Assembly: GCA_001797335.1 (NCBI GenBank)
Contig: MGPE01000008.1
Location: 124,001 to 188,000 of the forward strand
DNA: 64,000 bases
Source of the DNA: Deltaproteobacteria bacterium GWA2_38_16
Lineage (GTDB): Bacteria > Bdellovibrionota > JACOXK01 > 2-02-FULL-40-11
Direction of reading: 5' to 3'
In this document: in pieces, positions 1 through 9,177 of the stretch
How positions within the stretch are numbered: position 1 is the first letter of the stretch
How the letters are laid out: the number at the start of each line of letters is the position of its first letter
Made by a program: the position numbers and the translations under genes
Notes under the pieces: model-generated
The model's input: only the letters and a program-made list of their open reading frames with translations
Database searches by the model: none
What the model was told of the DNA's origin: nothing

Positions 1-1068
1 CAAGGATTTTCCTCTATTTTTTGACAGATCATGGGCGAGTGCCCCTAAGAACTCTTTTTTATAGGAAGAAGAGTTTTCATCTGGAACGGATTTTAAGAGG
101 GATCGAATGTTGGAATCTGTACTTAAATTAAATCGATAGACCAGAAGTTTTGCAAGCTGAAGAGAAAATAAAAGAAGTTCAGAAGGTTTTAGTGCGAGAC
201 GATGATCTGCATTTGACCCGGTGAGAGAAAAATAGCTTTCCGCTACGTAAAGACGATTCAGGGTATCTTTTGGAGAAGTTATTTTTCGTTTATTGGCCCA
301 CTGCCTGAGAAGAGCATTGCTGTCGAGCCTCCCTCCTAAAATATCGGCATTGATCGAAAGAAGAATATCAGCTTTTTCCAAATGAAATTTTGGAATATTA
401 GGCCTTCCAAAGGCATGTTGGTAAGATTGCCGAGCGGTTTCTTGAGAAATGGGTTCATATTCATACCATTTGGTATTTGGAAATTTTTTGATAAATTTTT
501 CAATAGTAGATCTTAACGTAGGACTTGTTATAGATTCTGTGAGAAGTCGAATCTGTTTATTTCCCCCTTCTTTTAATAATGAAATGATCTCTTTATTCCA
601 TTCATCCCAAGAAACACTTTTATTACCGATAGTCGGCTTACGTTTACGATCCGGGTCATACAGTTCTAAAATGGAAGCCTGTGCAAACGTGCTGGCCGAT
701 CCCAGACTTAAAGGATGATCAGGGTTTCCTTCTATTTTAATGGGGCGTCCTTCAATGGTTTTAACTAAAATTCCATAGGAATGATTGTTTAGCGCAAAGG
801 TGGAAGCATAATATTGAGCCACTCCTGGTTTTAATGTTTCAGGTTGTCTGACATAGGGGAAGATTTTATGAACGGGTCGGCGGCAGGCCGTGGTGGCCAA
901 TGCAACCGATGCCCCCAAAAGTTTTAAGAATTTTCGACGAGAGAGGGTAAAGAAATCAGATCCATCGTCTTCTTCCATAAATTCCCGTTGGGCTAATTCT
1001 AGGTAACGGGGATCTTGGGTGAGTTCCTCAAAACTTTTCCAATATATTTTATCTTGGTCTTTCATCAT
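1..1068 (-). CDS. actB: Alternative complex III iron-sulfur/molybdopterin-like subunit ActB, N-terminal 356 residues (3' end outside window)
   Basis: Membrane-associated subunit of alternative complex III, which oxidises menaquinol and passes electrons to periplasmic carriers. The visible N-terminus has the family's opening (KDQDKIYWKSFEEL), then a twin-arginine motif SRRKFLKLLGAS near residue 45 followed by the typical ACRRPVHKIFPYVRQPE stretch, and later EGNPDHPLSLG. This is the degenerate Tat signal typical of ActB. The reading frame is open to the window edge. The start at 1068 overlaps the actA stop as TAATG; 1065 and 1080 are also possible starts. The C-terminal ferredoxin part lies off the window. 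Identity is recognised from the family's N-terminal pattern. Confidence 0.85.
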   Translation of the reverse strand, partial: MMKDQDKIYWKSFEELTQDPRYLELAQREFMEEDDGSDFFTLSRRKFLKLLGASVALATTACRRPVHKIFPYVRQPETLKPGVAQYYASTFALNNHSYGILVKTIEGRPIKIEGNPDHPLSLGSASTFAQASILELYDPDRKRKPTIGNKSVSWDEWNKEIISLLKEGGNKQIRLLTESITSPTLRSTIEKFIKKFPNTKWYEYEPISQETARQSYQHAFGRPNIPKFHLEKADILLSINADILGGRLDSNALLRQWANKRKITSPKDTLNRLYVAESYFSLTGSNADHRLALKPSELLLFSLQLAKLLVYRFNLSTDSNIRSLLKSVPDENSSSYKKEFLGALAHDLSKNRGKSL

Positions 1069-1754
1069 TAATAATGACATGCAGAACAATCTAGGGAACA
1101 TCCAATTCTTTCATGCTCTTCTACCCAATGGATGCCTTTATATTGTTTCATGTTGTTTTTAAATTTTTCATACAAGTGTTTATCTTGTACGGCTTTTTCA
1201 AAAAAATCTTCTACCCGGGGGCTTTTGGTAAGAGGTGTTTCTTTTCGATGACAATCCAGGCACCACCCCATGCTCAAGGGTTTTTCCTGCCTGACTACTT
1301 CCATTTCATAAATTTTCCCATGGCAATCAAAGCAAGAAATACCCGCTTTGATATGAACATTGTGTTTAAAATGAACGTAATCGGGAAGTTTATGGACTCT
1401 TACCCATTCAATAGGTTTATTTTGGGTGTAGCTATCGATGATTTTTTTAACTTCTGGGTTCTCTCGTTGGACAACCAGGTGGCAGTTCATACAGACCTGT
1501 GTGGGAGGGATGGTAGCCGCGGCTAATTTTTCTGCATTTCCATGACAATAAAAACAAGAAATTTGAAGATCCCCTGCATGGAGTTTATGAGAGTAGGCAA
1601 TGGGCTGTTTGGGTGCATATCCGACATCGGTGACTTCTTTGGGATAAAGAAAAAGATAAAGACCTATACCAGTGGTCAAGAGAAGAATAACAACAACAAT
1701 TCCACCTACTTTTAGAACATAAAAATCAAGTTTTTTACCTAACGTAGACGACAC
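1068..1754 (-). CDS. actA: Alternative complex III pentaheme cytochrome c subunit ActA
   Basis: Periplasmic multiheme electron carrier of alternative complex III, anchored by one N-terminal membrane segment (about residues 15-36). Five CXXCH heme-binding motifs are visible: CFYCH, CMNCH, CFDCH, CLDCH and CSACH, the number usual for ActA. Length of 228 residues fits the family. The start is GTG at 1754 with no strong ribosome site. It is the first gene of the operon and its stop overlaps the actB start. A TTGACA lies at 1791-1786 upstream, but the matching -10 is poor, so the promoter is uncertain. Confidence 0.88.
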   Translation of the reverse strand: MSSTLGKKLDFYVLKVGGIVVVILLLTTGIGLYLFLYPKEVTDVGYAPKQPIAYSHKLHAGDLQISCFYCHGNAEKLAAATIPPTQVCMNCHLVVQRENPEVKKIIDSYTQNKPIEWVRVHKLPDYVHFKHNVHIKAGISCFDCHGKIYEMEVVRQEKPLSMGWCLDCHRKETPLTKSPRVEDFFEKAVQDKHLYEKFKNNMKQYKGIHWVEEHERIGCSLDCSACHY

Positions 1755-1903
1755 AAACTTACTAGCTAATCATTTGAAATGGGGTTGTCAATAAATTTAG
1801 TTAATTATTGTGATTTTAGTTATATTATAACCCTTAGTTTTAGTCTCCACTTTTATATACTTTTTTGGTTAAGTTTTTAATCTTTTATGTCGATAAGTGA
1901 AGC

Positions 1904-3061
1904 ATGGAAACCTCTAAAAAAGACTCTATCGCGTTTATGCTTTCAGGTGGGGGAGCACGGGCGGCTTACCAGCTAGGGGTTTTAAAATATATTTTTACGG
2001 AACTGAAGTGTATTCCAGAGTCACCTATTATTGTTGGAACGTCTGCCGGAGCGATTAATGCATTTTTCTTAGCCTTGAAAGCACATGAGGGACTAGACAA
2101 AGCCATCGTTCAGCTTTGTGATCTGTGGTCTAGTTTAACCATTGATAATATTTATCGAACGGATCCTTGGTCTATTTTAAAAGGTGTTGGAAATTTTTTG
2201 TATAATTTTACCCTGGGACGATTTGTGCGTGAACGTCATATGGAATCGTTTTTAGATACCACCCCTTTATATTTGATGCTTCGACGAGTTTTTGAAGATG
2301 ATGCGCATCATTTCCATCACAATATCGAAGAAGGATTTATTCGAGCCCTGGGATTAACAGCCATGCAATATGGGACGGGAAAAACGATTACTTTTTTTGA
2401 AGCGGGTTCTAAAAGTGGGGTGAAAGAGTGGGATCGCCCTCGTCGTCAAGGGGTGGAAACAAAACTAAGGTTAAAACATGTTCTGGCTTCAGCTTCTATT
2501 CCCATTATTTTTCCCTCTGTTAAATTAGAAAATAGTTATTATGCCGATGGCTCTGTGCGGGCCAATGCCCCACTCTCAGGAGCAATTCAACTGGGGGCTA
2601 CTAAAATATTGGTAATTCACTTGGCCAGAAAATCAAGAGAGCAGTTAAAACCGTTGGCTCATTATCCTTCGGTGTCTCAAATTATTGGGATGCTTTTTAA
2701 TACCATATTTTTGGATACGCTGGATTTTGATTTACGAGTGTTAAATCGGGTGAATTCTCTCATTGAAAAATTACCGGATAATCCTGAAAAATTAAAACTT
2801 GTAGAAGTTTCTGTGATTCGGCCCAATAACGATTTGGGGTATTTGTCCTTGCCCTTTAAAAAAGATCTTCCAAAAACCTTATCCTTTTTATTAAAAGGCT
2901 TGGGGCCGACGGATAAAACGGGTTCTGACTTTTTAAGTTATATTTTGTTTGATGGCCGATATGCCAAAGAGTTGATTGAAGAAGGCATGAAAGATGCTCA
3001 CGCTAACCGCGAAGAACTCCTCCAATTCTTTAGCACCATCCCCCTCAAAAAAGCTGCTTAA
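1904..3061 (+). CDS. Patatin-like phospholipase
   Basis: Predicted lipid acyl hydrolase of the patatin family with a Ser-Asp dyad. Visible are the oxyanion-hole loop SGGGARAAYQLG (residues 14-25), the nucleophile elbow GTSAG with Ser47, and the catalytic Asp215 in ADGS. No signal peptide is seen, so it probably acts from the cytoplasm on the inner membrane or is exported without Sec. At 385 residues it is longer than the bare domain; the C-terminal 150 residues have no motif I recognise. It is divergent from actA and tail-to-tail with the ABC ATPase gene, its stop overlapping that gene's stop by 4 bases. Confidence 0.85.
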   Translation: METSKKDSIAFMLSGGGARAAYQLGVLKYIFTELKCIPESPIIVGTSAGAINAFFLALKAHEGLDKAIVQLCDLWSSLTIDNIYRTDPWSILKGVGNFLYNFTLGRFVRERHMESFLDTTPLYLMLRRVFEDDAHHFHHNIEEGFIRALGLTAMQYGTGKTITFFEAGSKSGVKEWDRPRRQGVETKLRLKHVLASASIPIIFPSVKLENSYYADGSVRANAPLSGAIQLGATKILVIHLARKSREQLKPLAHYPSVSQIIGMLFNTIFLDTLDFDLRVLNRVNSLIEKLPDNPEKLKLVEVSVIRPNNDLGYLSLPFKKDLPKTLSFLLKGLGPTDKTGSDFLSYILFDGRYAKELIEEGMKDAHANREELLQFFSTIPLKKAA

Positions 3062-3789
3062 TGAGATTGAAGAAATTCTTGTGCAAAGGGTGTTTTAGGA
3101 TGGGTGGTGAGGTTTTGAGGGGTATCAATTTGTTCGATTTTTCCTTGGTTCATGAGTACAACTACATCTGAAAGAGTTAGAGCTTCGTCTTGGTCGTGAG
3201 TAACATAGATGGTAGTGATGTTAAGCCTTTTTTGAAGTTCTTTAATTTCGGTTCGCATGGATTTTCGAAGCTTGGCATCCAAATTACACAAGGGTTCATC
3301 TAAGAGAAGTACCTCAGGTTCTCGAATAAGAGCCCGAGCCAGAGCTACTCGCTGTTGTTGTCCTCCGGAAAGTTCATGGGGGTATCGTTTTTCAAGCCCG
3401 CTTAAATTAACGAGCTTTAAATAGGTATGAACCTGTAACTCAATATCACTTTTAGATTTTTTTTGAATTTTAAGAGGATAAGCAATGTTATGAAAAACGG
3501 TCATGTGGGGCCATAAAGCATAGGATTGAAACACCATGCCAATATTTCTTTTCTCAGGAGGGGTGGCAATATGCTTTTCATGGCTAAAGACAAGCTGATT
3601 TCCTAATAAAATTTCTCCTTCGGTGGGTTCTAAAAGTCCTGCAATCATTCGAAGGGTTGTGGTTTTGCCACATCCAGATGGGCCTAGGAAAGAAATAAAG
3701 GTGCCAGATTTAATTTCAAGATCGGTTTTATGAACGGCCACGGTTTCTCCAAATCTTTTTTCAATATTTTTTAGCGTAACGTTAGACAC
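3058..3789 (-). CDS. ABC importer ATPase (iron(III)/polyamine-type family)
   Basis: ATP-hydrolysing subunit of a binding-protein-dependent importer; it works with the permease and lipoprotein encoded just upstream. It shows Walker A GPSGCGKTT, Q-loop, signature LSGGQQQR and Walker B VLLLDEP followed by the H-loop TIYVTHDQDEA. I choose the GTG at 3789 because GAGGAG sits 6 bases upstream and it overlaps the permease stop by 8 bases. The frame continues upstream inside the permease gene but without family similarity. That gives 243 residues, which is short: the C-terminal regulatory TOBE domain of FbpC/PotA relatives is missing. Confidence 0.88.
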   Translation of the reverse strand: MSNVTLKNIEKRFGETVAVHKTDLEIKSGTFISFLGPSGCGKTTTLRMIAGLLEPTEGEILLGNQLVFSHEKHIATPPEKRNIGMVFQSYALWPHMTVFHNIAYPLKIQKKSKSDIELQVHTYLKLVNLSGLEKRYPHELSGGQQQRVALARALIREPEVLLLDEPLCNLDAKLRKSMRTEIKELQKRLNITTIYVTHDQDEALTLSDVVVLMNQGKIEQIDTPQNLTTHPKTPFAQEFLQSH

Positions 3790-5500
3790 CGTAGGCTCCT
3801 CGAGTAATTTTTTTAACCATAAAATTTGCTGTGAGAATAACACAGATGATGAGAGTGGCAAGTACCGCTGCAGACTGGGGATCGTCATAGCTTTGTAAAT
3901 TAAATAAAAGCGTTCCAACCGTTTCTGTTTTGGGGCCGACTAATAAAATAGACATCGTAAGCTCGCAAAAGGTAGGCATAAAAATTAAAAAGAAACTAGC
4001 AATAAGCGTAGGTTTTAAAATGGGGACAAGAATGGTTGCAAATACTTTTAGCCAGCTGGCTCCACACATTCGTCCAGATTCTTCAAGGGTACTGTCGATT
4101 TGTTCCAAAGCAGCAGCTGTATTTTGAATGGCAAAGGAAATATATTTAACAGAGTAGGCCACGATTAAAATCCAAAAAGTGTTGTATAAATTTAAGCCGT
4201 GAGACCCGCTAAAAGCAATAATGAGTCCAATGGCCACCACCGTTCCAGGAGTGGCATAAGGAAGGGTGGCGAGAAAGGTAATCCAGTGGCGACTTTTAAT
4301 GTGAGTTTTAACTTTAACATAGGCTACCAAAGCCCCCAAGATGACAGAAATAAGAGAGGCTAGGGTGGCAAATAAAAAACTATTTAAAAAAGATTTTTGA
4401 GTGGTAGCTAATTCAAAAAGAACATATCGATACTTTTGAAAACTAAAATTAGAAAAAGAAAGGGGCTCTCCATAAATTTTTAAAAATGAGGAAATAACAA
4501 TGGTTATAAGAGGTAAAAAAACCATGATTCCCCATACGCCTATTAAGAAAATGATACAGGGCCACTTCCATTTTTGAAGAGAGAGGGGTTCTCCCCGGGC
4601 ATATTTCCCGCTGAGGGTCGTAAAGCGTTTATTTTTTAAAAATAGTGAGCTTGCCCAAAGACCGGTTAATCCAAAAATCATAAGAATCACAGATAAGGAA
4701 GAGGCTTTTAAAATTCCTCCAGAATAATTTAAAACATCGGTATAAATTCGAGTGGTGAGTACAAATAAACGTTGAGGCATCATCAGAAGAGCTGGGACGC
4801 CAAATGCCGTGGCAGTGGCAATAAAAACCAGAATAATACCACTCATTAAGGCCGGAAGAATGAGAGGCAGGGTAATGTCTTTAAAGGCTTGCCAGCGATT
4901 GGATCCACACATGAGGGCGGCTTCTTCCAGCGAGGGGTCCATTTTTTGAAGTGCGTTATAACAAGCTAAGAAAATAAAACTATAGAAAAAAAATCCTAAC
5001 ACCATGGCAGCTCCTCCCAGAGAATAAATTTGAAACGGAGCACTATTGAGATGAAGATATTTCATGAAAAAAAGATTTAAAGAACCAGAAGTGGGATTTA
5101 AGAGTTTTAGCCATGCGATCGCACCCACATAGGGAGGAATGATGTAGGGAATTGAGAATAAAGATTTCCAAAGATTTTTTTGAGGGATATCGGTTTTATA
5201 TAAAAGCCAGGCCAAAGGAAGTCCGATAATAATGGTTAAAGCAGTTGTGGTGATGCACAAAGAAAGCGTGTTTAAGAGAGAAATCCAGTTGGATTTTTTT
5301 GAAACAATTAAAGCATAATTTTGAATATGTTCAGGAGATATACTTTTAAAAATAAGAAGTAAGAGTGGAAATGCTGCGAAATATAATAATAATAAGGCCG
5401 AACCCCCTAAAATCCAGTGCTCAGTTTTGAGCCTATTCAAACATGATCTTAGCAAACGTATCCTTAATGGTTTGATGGTCTTTAAAAACCGTTTGAGCAA
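3782..5500 (-). CDS. Fused double-domain ABC importer permease (FbpB-like)
   Basis: Inner-membrane channel of the importer. It is a tandem duplication of the binding-protein-dependent permease domain, with about twelve hydrophobic segments and two EAA loops (EEAALMCGSNRWQAFKDITL and, about 300 residues later, EESGRMCGASWLKVFATIL). Such fused permeases are typical of the iron(III)/2-aminoethylphosphonate/thiamine group. The start is uncertain: TTG at 5500 lies inside the lipoprotein gene without a ribosome site, and another TTG at 5440 would give an 8-base overlap. Substrate cannot be read from sequence. Confidence 0.83.
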   Translation of the reverse strand: MLKRFLKTIKPLRIRLLRSCLNRLKTEHWILGGSALLLLYFAAFPLLLLIFKSISPEHIQNYALIVSKKSNWISLLNTLSLCITTTALTIIIGLPLAWLLYKTDIPQKNLWKSLFSIPYIIPPYVGAIAWLKLLNPTSGSLNLFFMKYLHLNSAPFQIYSLGGAAMVLGFFFYSFIFLACYNALQKMDPSLEEAALMCGSNRWQAFKDITLPLILPALMSGIILVFIATATAFGVPALLMMPQRLFVLTTRIYTDVLNYSGGILKASSLSVILMIFGLTGLWASSLFLKNKRFTTLSGKYARGEPLSLQKWKWPCIIFLIGVWGIMVFLPLITIVISSFLKIYGEPLSFSNFSFQKYRYVLFELATTQKSFLNSFLFATLASLISVILGALVAYVKVKTHIKSRHWITFLATLPYATPGTVVAIGLIIAFSGSHGLNLYNTFWILIVAYSVKYISFAIQNTAAALEQIDSTLEESGRMCGASWLKVFATILVPILKPTLIASFFLIFMPTFCELTMSILLVGPKTETVGTLLFNLQSYDDPQSAAVLATLIICVILTANFMVKKITRGAYGV

Positions 5501-6434
5501 ACTCGGGGTTCCAGGGGAAAGCTTTTTTCAATACGAAATTAAATGTTTTGGCATTATCCGGGGGAGGAATCATGGGATTTGGAGAATACATGTTGGCTTT
5601 AATCATCCATCGCTGCCCTGTTTCTGAAAATAAGTAATCAATTAACTGTTTGGCTTCTTCAGGGAATCGGGTGCGTTTAAAAATAGCGACCGGGCTGGGA
5701 ACCAAAATAACACCGTCTTCTGGATAAATGGGTTCTAAAGGGCTGCCTTGCGATTGAGCTTGTAGGATATTTTCTAAGAGCATAATGCCCACCGGATATT
5801 CTTTGGATTCTAATTTTTGTCTCACCGCAGAATTTCCTCCCGTAGAGAGAGTTTGATTTTCTCTTAGTTTTTTAAAAAAATCCCACCCATATTTGGTGCT
5901 AAGGGTGGCGACCGCTGTAAAAGCAGTCCCCGATTCTAAAGGAGAGGCCATGACGACCTTTCCTTTCCATTTACCATCGGTTAATTCTTTAAATGTTTTG
6001 GGAGCATCGTCAGGTTTAAGCAGGGTTCGATTATAGGCCATGACAACCACAGGGACTCGTTGTGTAGAAAAATAATTGTCTGCGTCTTTAAGATAAATAG
6101 GAATGTTTTTAGTGTGAGGAGATTCATAGGGGAGAAGAAGCCCTTTATTTTTCAAATCAATATAAAAGAAGGGGTCTGACGTCATCAAAACATCGGCTTG
6201 AAGGTTATTGGCCTCGAGTTCTGCACTAATTTTAGCCGCTACTTTTTCACTGCCAGATTGAAACCATTGAATTTTCATATCGGGAAAGTTTTTTTGGACA
6301 TCTTCCTTCATCATTTCAATCATGTCTTTGTACATGGAGGTATAAATCCACAGCTCTCGTTTATTTTTTTTCGTACAGCTTATCAGTGAGAATGAAAGAA
6401 TGACACACGATAGGATTAAGAACACTTTTTTCAT
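5433..6434 (-). CDS. ABC importer substrate-binding lipoprotein
   Basis: Periplasmic solute-binding lipoprotein, first gene of the importer operon. It has a signal peptide ending in the lipobox LISC with Cys20, then a cluster-1 type binding fold beginning ELWIYTSMYKDMIEMM and containing ADVLMTSDPFF, WKGKVVMASPLESG and SGSPLEPIYPEDG-like segments. This resembles iron(III) or phosphonate binding proteins; substrate is not determined. Transcription probably starts from the promoter at 6443-6471, leaving only about 2 bases before the ATG. Confidence 0.83.
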   Translation of the reverse strand: MKKVFLILSCVILSFSLISCTKKNKRELWIYTSMYKDMIEMMKEDVQKNFPDMKIQWFQSGSEKVAAKISAELEANNLQADVLMTSDPFFYIDLKNKGLLLPYESPHTKNIPIYLKDADNYFSTQRVPVVVMAYNRTLLKPDDAPKTFKELTDGKWKGKVVMASPLESGTAFTAVATLSTKYGWDFFKKLRENQTLSTGGNSAVRQKLESKEYPVGIMLLENILQAQSQGSPLEPIYPEDGVILVPSPVAIFKRTRFPEEAKQLIDYLFSETGQRWMIKANMYSPNPMIPPPDNAKTFNFVLKKAFPWNPEFAQTVFKDHQTIKDTFAKIMFE

Positions 6435-6442
6435 ATATATTC

Positions 6443-6471
6443 TTGATAGAAAAAAGGAACTTTAATGTCAA
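6443..6471 (-). promoter_or_regulatory. Promoter of the ABC importer operon
   Basis: On the minus strand TTGACA (6471-6466), a 17-base spacer, then TATCAA (6448-6443). The expected transcription start is about 6436, 2 bases before the ATG at 6434, and there is no Shine-Dalgarno sequence, so a leaderless message is predicted. Confidence 0.6.
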
Positions 6472-6475
6472 TACA

Positions 6476-7144
6476 TTACTGAAGAGAGTGAAGAAGCTCT
6501 GGGGTGATGTCGCAGAGGCTTTTGACGGTGTGGTCGGCTTGACTCATATCGTGCTTTAGAGTTGGGCCGCACGGGATGGCAATGCACCACCTCATACCAG
6601 CCGCTTTTGCAGCTTGAACGCCATATTGGCTATCTTCTAAAACCAAAATAGAATGTGGATCAACTTCTAGCCTTTTAGCGCACTCTAAAAAAATATCGGG
6701 AGCAGGTTTCCCTTGTTTCACATCATCAGCACACACAACGGCTTTAAAATAAGATCTTAACTTTAAGGTATCTAAATTAAAGTTCATGACATATTTAGAG
6801 GCGGAAGTACCCAAGGCCATAGGGATATTTTCTTTTTTAAAATAATTAAATAAGGTTTCTACACAGGGGAGAGGTTTGGCGTATTGTTTAAAGATGTCTA
6901 TGAAAAGAGAAGTCCGTCTTTTAATGAGATGATCCATCGGTTCTGTAATCTCAGGATAGCGTTGTTTTAAGATCGTAAAGACATAGGCATCAGTTGTGCC
7001 TAAAAATTCTTTGTCATTTTGATGGGTGTAGTCAATGCCGTAATCCAGGCGAAGCATGCGTTGAAACGATAAAAAGTGCTCCGCCTCAGAATTGACAATC
7101 ACTCCGTCCATGTCGGAGATGACGGCGCGGACTACTTTGTCCAT
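6476..7144 (-). CDS. HAD-superfamily phosphatase / beta-phosphoglucomutase-like
   Basis: Cytoplasmic haloacid-dehalogenase fold hydrolase, 222 residues. Motif I is DMDGVIVNSEAEH with nucleophile Asp11 and acid Asp13; motif II is GTSAS; the motif III lysine is in KQGKPAPD; motif IV is VLEDSQYG. The helical cap between motifs I and II and the sequence GKPAPDIFLECAKRLEV place it with the phosphoglycolate phosphatase/beta-phosphoglucomutase group. Substrate is unknown. Its start overlaps the end of the exported protein gene upstream by 13 bases, so the two are probably translationally coupled. Confidence 0.83.
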   Translation of the reverse strand: MDKVVRAVISDMDGVIVNSEAEHFLSFQRMLRLDYGIDYTHQNDKEFLGTTDAYVFTILKQRYPEITEPMDHLIKRRTSLFIDIFKQYAKPLPCVETLFNYFKKENIPMALGTSASKYVMNFNLDTLKLRSYFKAVVCADDVKQGKPAPDIFLECAKRLEVDPHSILVLEDSQYGVQAAKAAGMRWCIAIPCGPTLKHDMSQADHTVKSLCDITPELLHSLQ

Positions 7145-9177
7145 CCACCATCTTTAAGACTTTGGAATTCTTCGCGAGATAATTTGGGTGCTCTTAATTT
7201 TGCAGCCCACAAAGGCATGGTCATTTGATAAAGCTCTGTATCATCTTGAGCACGGCTTGCCAAAGAGCCTGAGGTCCCCATCCATCTGGGTGTGCCAAAG
7301 GGTAAATCATGTCGATTAATTTGAAGTCTTGTATTTTTAAATTCTCTTTTGTTGTAAGAAAATTTAAAATCGGCTTTTTCGTCTTTTTCGTAGTCTACAT
7401 TGCTTAAGCGTTTTAATACCTCTGTCCAGTTTTGAGCTGCGTCAGGATCTTTAACCGATTTTAGATGAAACACAGGTAGATTTTTTGTTTTAAATTTTTC
7501 CAGTGCTTCTTGGGCCAAAGGTCCCACAGTTAAAATTACTTTTACGTCATTTTGAGATAAAAGTTCTGAAAGAATTTTATTTCTGACTTTTTGAACTTGA
7601 TCATGACCTGAAACTCTTCGAACTTCTCGCTCTGAAAGGTCTAAGGTGTCTACCGGCAGGGTTCGAATAATGACATAGCTTCTGGTAATGCCTGCTTTTA
7701 AGAGAAGATGTTGAAGTTTTTGCCCACCGTCACCGGACAATGCACGTGTGGTAAACATATCATCCTGAGATTCTTGATCGGCTAAGATAACAAAACGGGC
7801 TTCGCTCGGACGTCCTCTAAAAATGGGGCCTGTTCCAAAGGATTTATCAAATGTAACACCCAATTCATTAAAGTCGGGCCATTCAAACCCTTTTTCTTGT
7901 CCCATGAGGAGTCTGGCCCACGCTTCGCCAGGACCTTGATCGTACGCATTGGGATTATTTCTGGGAGGTTCATAAGGAAGATCGCCTTCTTCGTCAATAT
8001 ATCCAGAATCTTTAAAGCTCGATCCATCAGGTGTATGCCATCTGACTTTTTCGTTATAGTGTCCTTTGGCTGAAAAGATTTTAATAGAACGTTGATCGGT
8101 GGTTCTATTCGAAACAGTTCCTCCGGATCCTAATCTAGCGTTGGTTCCAAACGCAAAATCTCGATGGGGAATAGGAGAGCTGTGATATTTATAAGATTTT
8201 TCAAACGTAGCATAGGTTTCTCCATCTTCTGCTTGTCTTTCCACAACCGGAGATCTCCATGCTTCTTCATCAAGAGGGAGCCACTCGGAGTTTTGAGAAA
8301 GTTTTGTGGCGACTCTGTTAGAAGCTTTTTGAAAACTTCCTCTTAACATATCTAAGATTTGTTTACGTTCTGCGTCATTTTTAGCCTGTCCAGACATTCC
8401 GGGGTGAGCCACACCCATCACCACCAAATCTTCTTTTAAAACAGAACTATCGCAGCTTTCTACTACTCCAGCTTGTCGGCAAACGCCCCCTTTGGATTTA
8501 ATCCACGTTTGAAGGGTGTCTTTGGCACCTCCGCCCACCGCTACGATCACTTTTAAACTTTCCTGATTTCTTTTTAAAATTTCATTCAGAAGTCTGTGCC
8601 GGGTTTGAACAATCGGGCTTTGAAGATCTTGAGCCATCCATAAATCTCCCTCTATGGCACCGGGAAGTTTTTTGTCTTGGTATTGGCCTCGAATGGAATA
8701 AATAAAGGTATTCACAAACAAATACGATCGATTTACACCCAAGAAATTTAAGAGCGCTTGCATATGGGTGCCTGTTCCACCCGTAAATGTGTGTCTGGCT
8801 AAGGCTTCATCTTGAGCTCCTTCTTGACCGATCACTAAAATTTTAACTTCGTTTTCTCCCAGTCTTCCTCTGTAAAATACGGGTCCCCAATGCCAACGAT
8901 AACGCTCTTCTCCAATCACAGATCGTCCGATGGCTCTATAGTTAGGAAGAGAGGTAAATATTTTTAAAAAATCAGAATTTTTTTCTGGGCCTTTGTCATA
9001 TTCCCACAAATTTCCTCGGAGAGATCTTCCTTGGATATCAAGAGATGTGTCTTCGATATCTTCAAACTGTGATTCATCTTCTAGATCGTTTGCTTCTTTT
9101 GCTTCCTCGGCTTTAAGCGGTGCGGCCATGAGCAATACAAAAGCCAATAAAATAAAGAAGTTAAGGTTTTTTTTCAT
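7132..9177 (-). CDS. Exported protein with two uracil-DNA-glycosylase-like modules
   Basis: A Sec signal peptide (about residues 1-23, ending LKAEE) is followed by a tandem duplication. Module 1 (about 98-280) has a UDG-like first motif region, VIGQEGAQDE then FTGGTGTHMQALLNFLGVNRSY, a central VAVGGGA strand and a late VAHPGMSG resembling the HPS loop. Module 2 (about 448-590) repeats ILADQESQDD, SGDGGQKLQHLLLKAGITRSY and LTVGPLA but lacks the late His. Each module is followed by a similar tail with FGT and S-R (about 340-358 and 624-642). Similarity to UDG family 4/5 is my reading of spacing and motifs. The Pro of the usual GEAPG is absent, so activity is doubtful. It lies between an exported amidohydrolase (ATGA overlap) and a HAD gene. 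Confidence 0.6.
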   Translation of the reverse strand: MKKNLNFFILLAFVLLMAAPLKAEEAKEANDLEDESQFEDIEDTSLDIQGRSLRGNLWEYDKGPEKNSDFLKIFTSLPNYRAIGRSVIGEERYRWHWGPVFYRGRLGENEVKILVIGQEGAQDEALARHTFTGGTGTHMQALLNFLGVNRSYLFVNTFIYSIRGQYQDKKLPGAIEGDLWMAQDLQSPIVQTRHRLLNEILKRNQESLKVIVAVGGGAKDTLQTWIKSKGGVCRQAGVVESCDSSVLKEDLVVMGVAHPGMSGQAKNDAERKQILDMLRGSFQKASNRVATKLSQNSEWLPLDEEAWRSPVVERQAEDGETYATFEKSYKYHSSPIPHRDFAFGTNARLGSGGTVSNRTTDQRSIKIFSAKGHYNEKVRWHTPDGSSFKDSGYIDEEGDLPYEPPRNNPNAYDQGPGEAWARLLMGQEKGFEWPDFNELGVTFDKSFGTGPIFRGRPSEARFVILADQESQDDMFTTRALSGDGGQKLQHLLLKAGITRSYVIIRTLPVDTLDLSEREVRRVSGHDQVQKVRNKILSELLSQNDVKVILTVGPLAQEALEKFKTKNLPVFHLKSVKDPDAAQNWTEVLKRLSNVDYEKDEKADFKFSYNKREFKNTRLQINRHDLPFGTPRWMGTSGSLASRAQDDTELYQMTMPLWAAKLRAPKLSREEFQSLKDGGWTK

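Noticed and set aside
449-718. 89-codon plus-strand ORF at the left end
   Set aside because: Antisense to actB, whose minus-strand frame is open across the whole interval and clearly matches the family.
1113-1526. 137-codon plus-strand ORF
   Set aside because: Antisense shadow of the pentaheme ActA gene; no ribosome site or family likeness.
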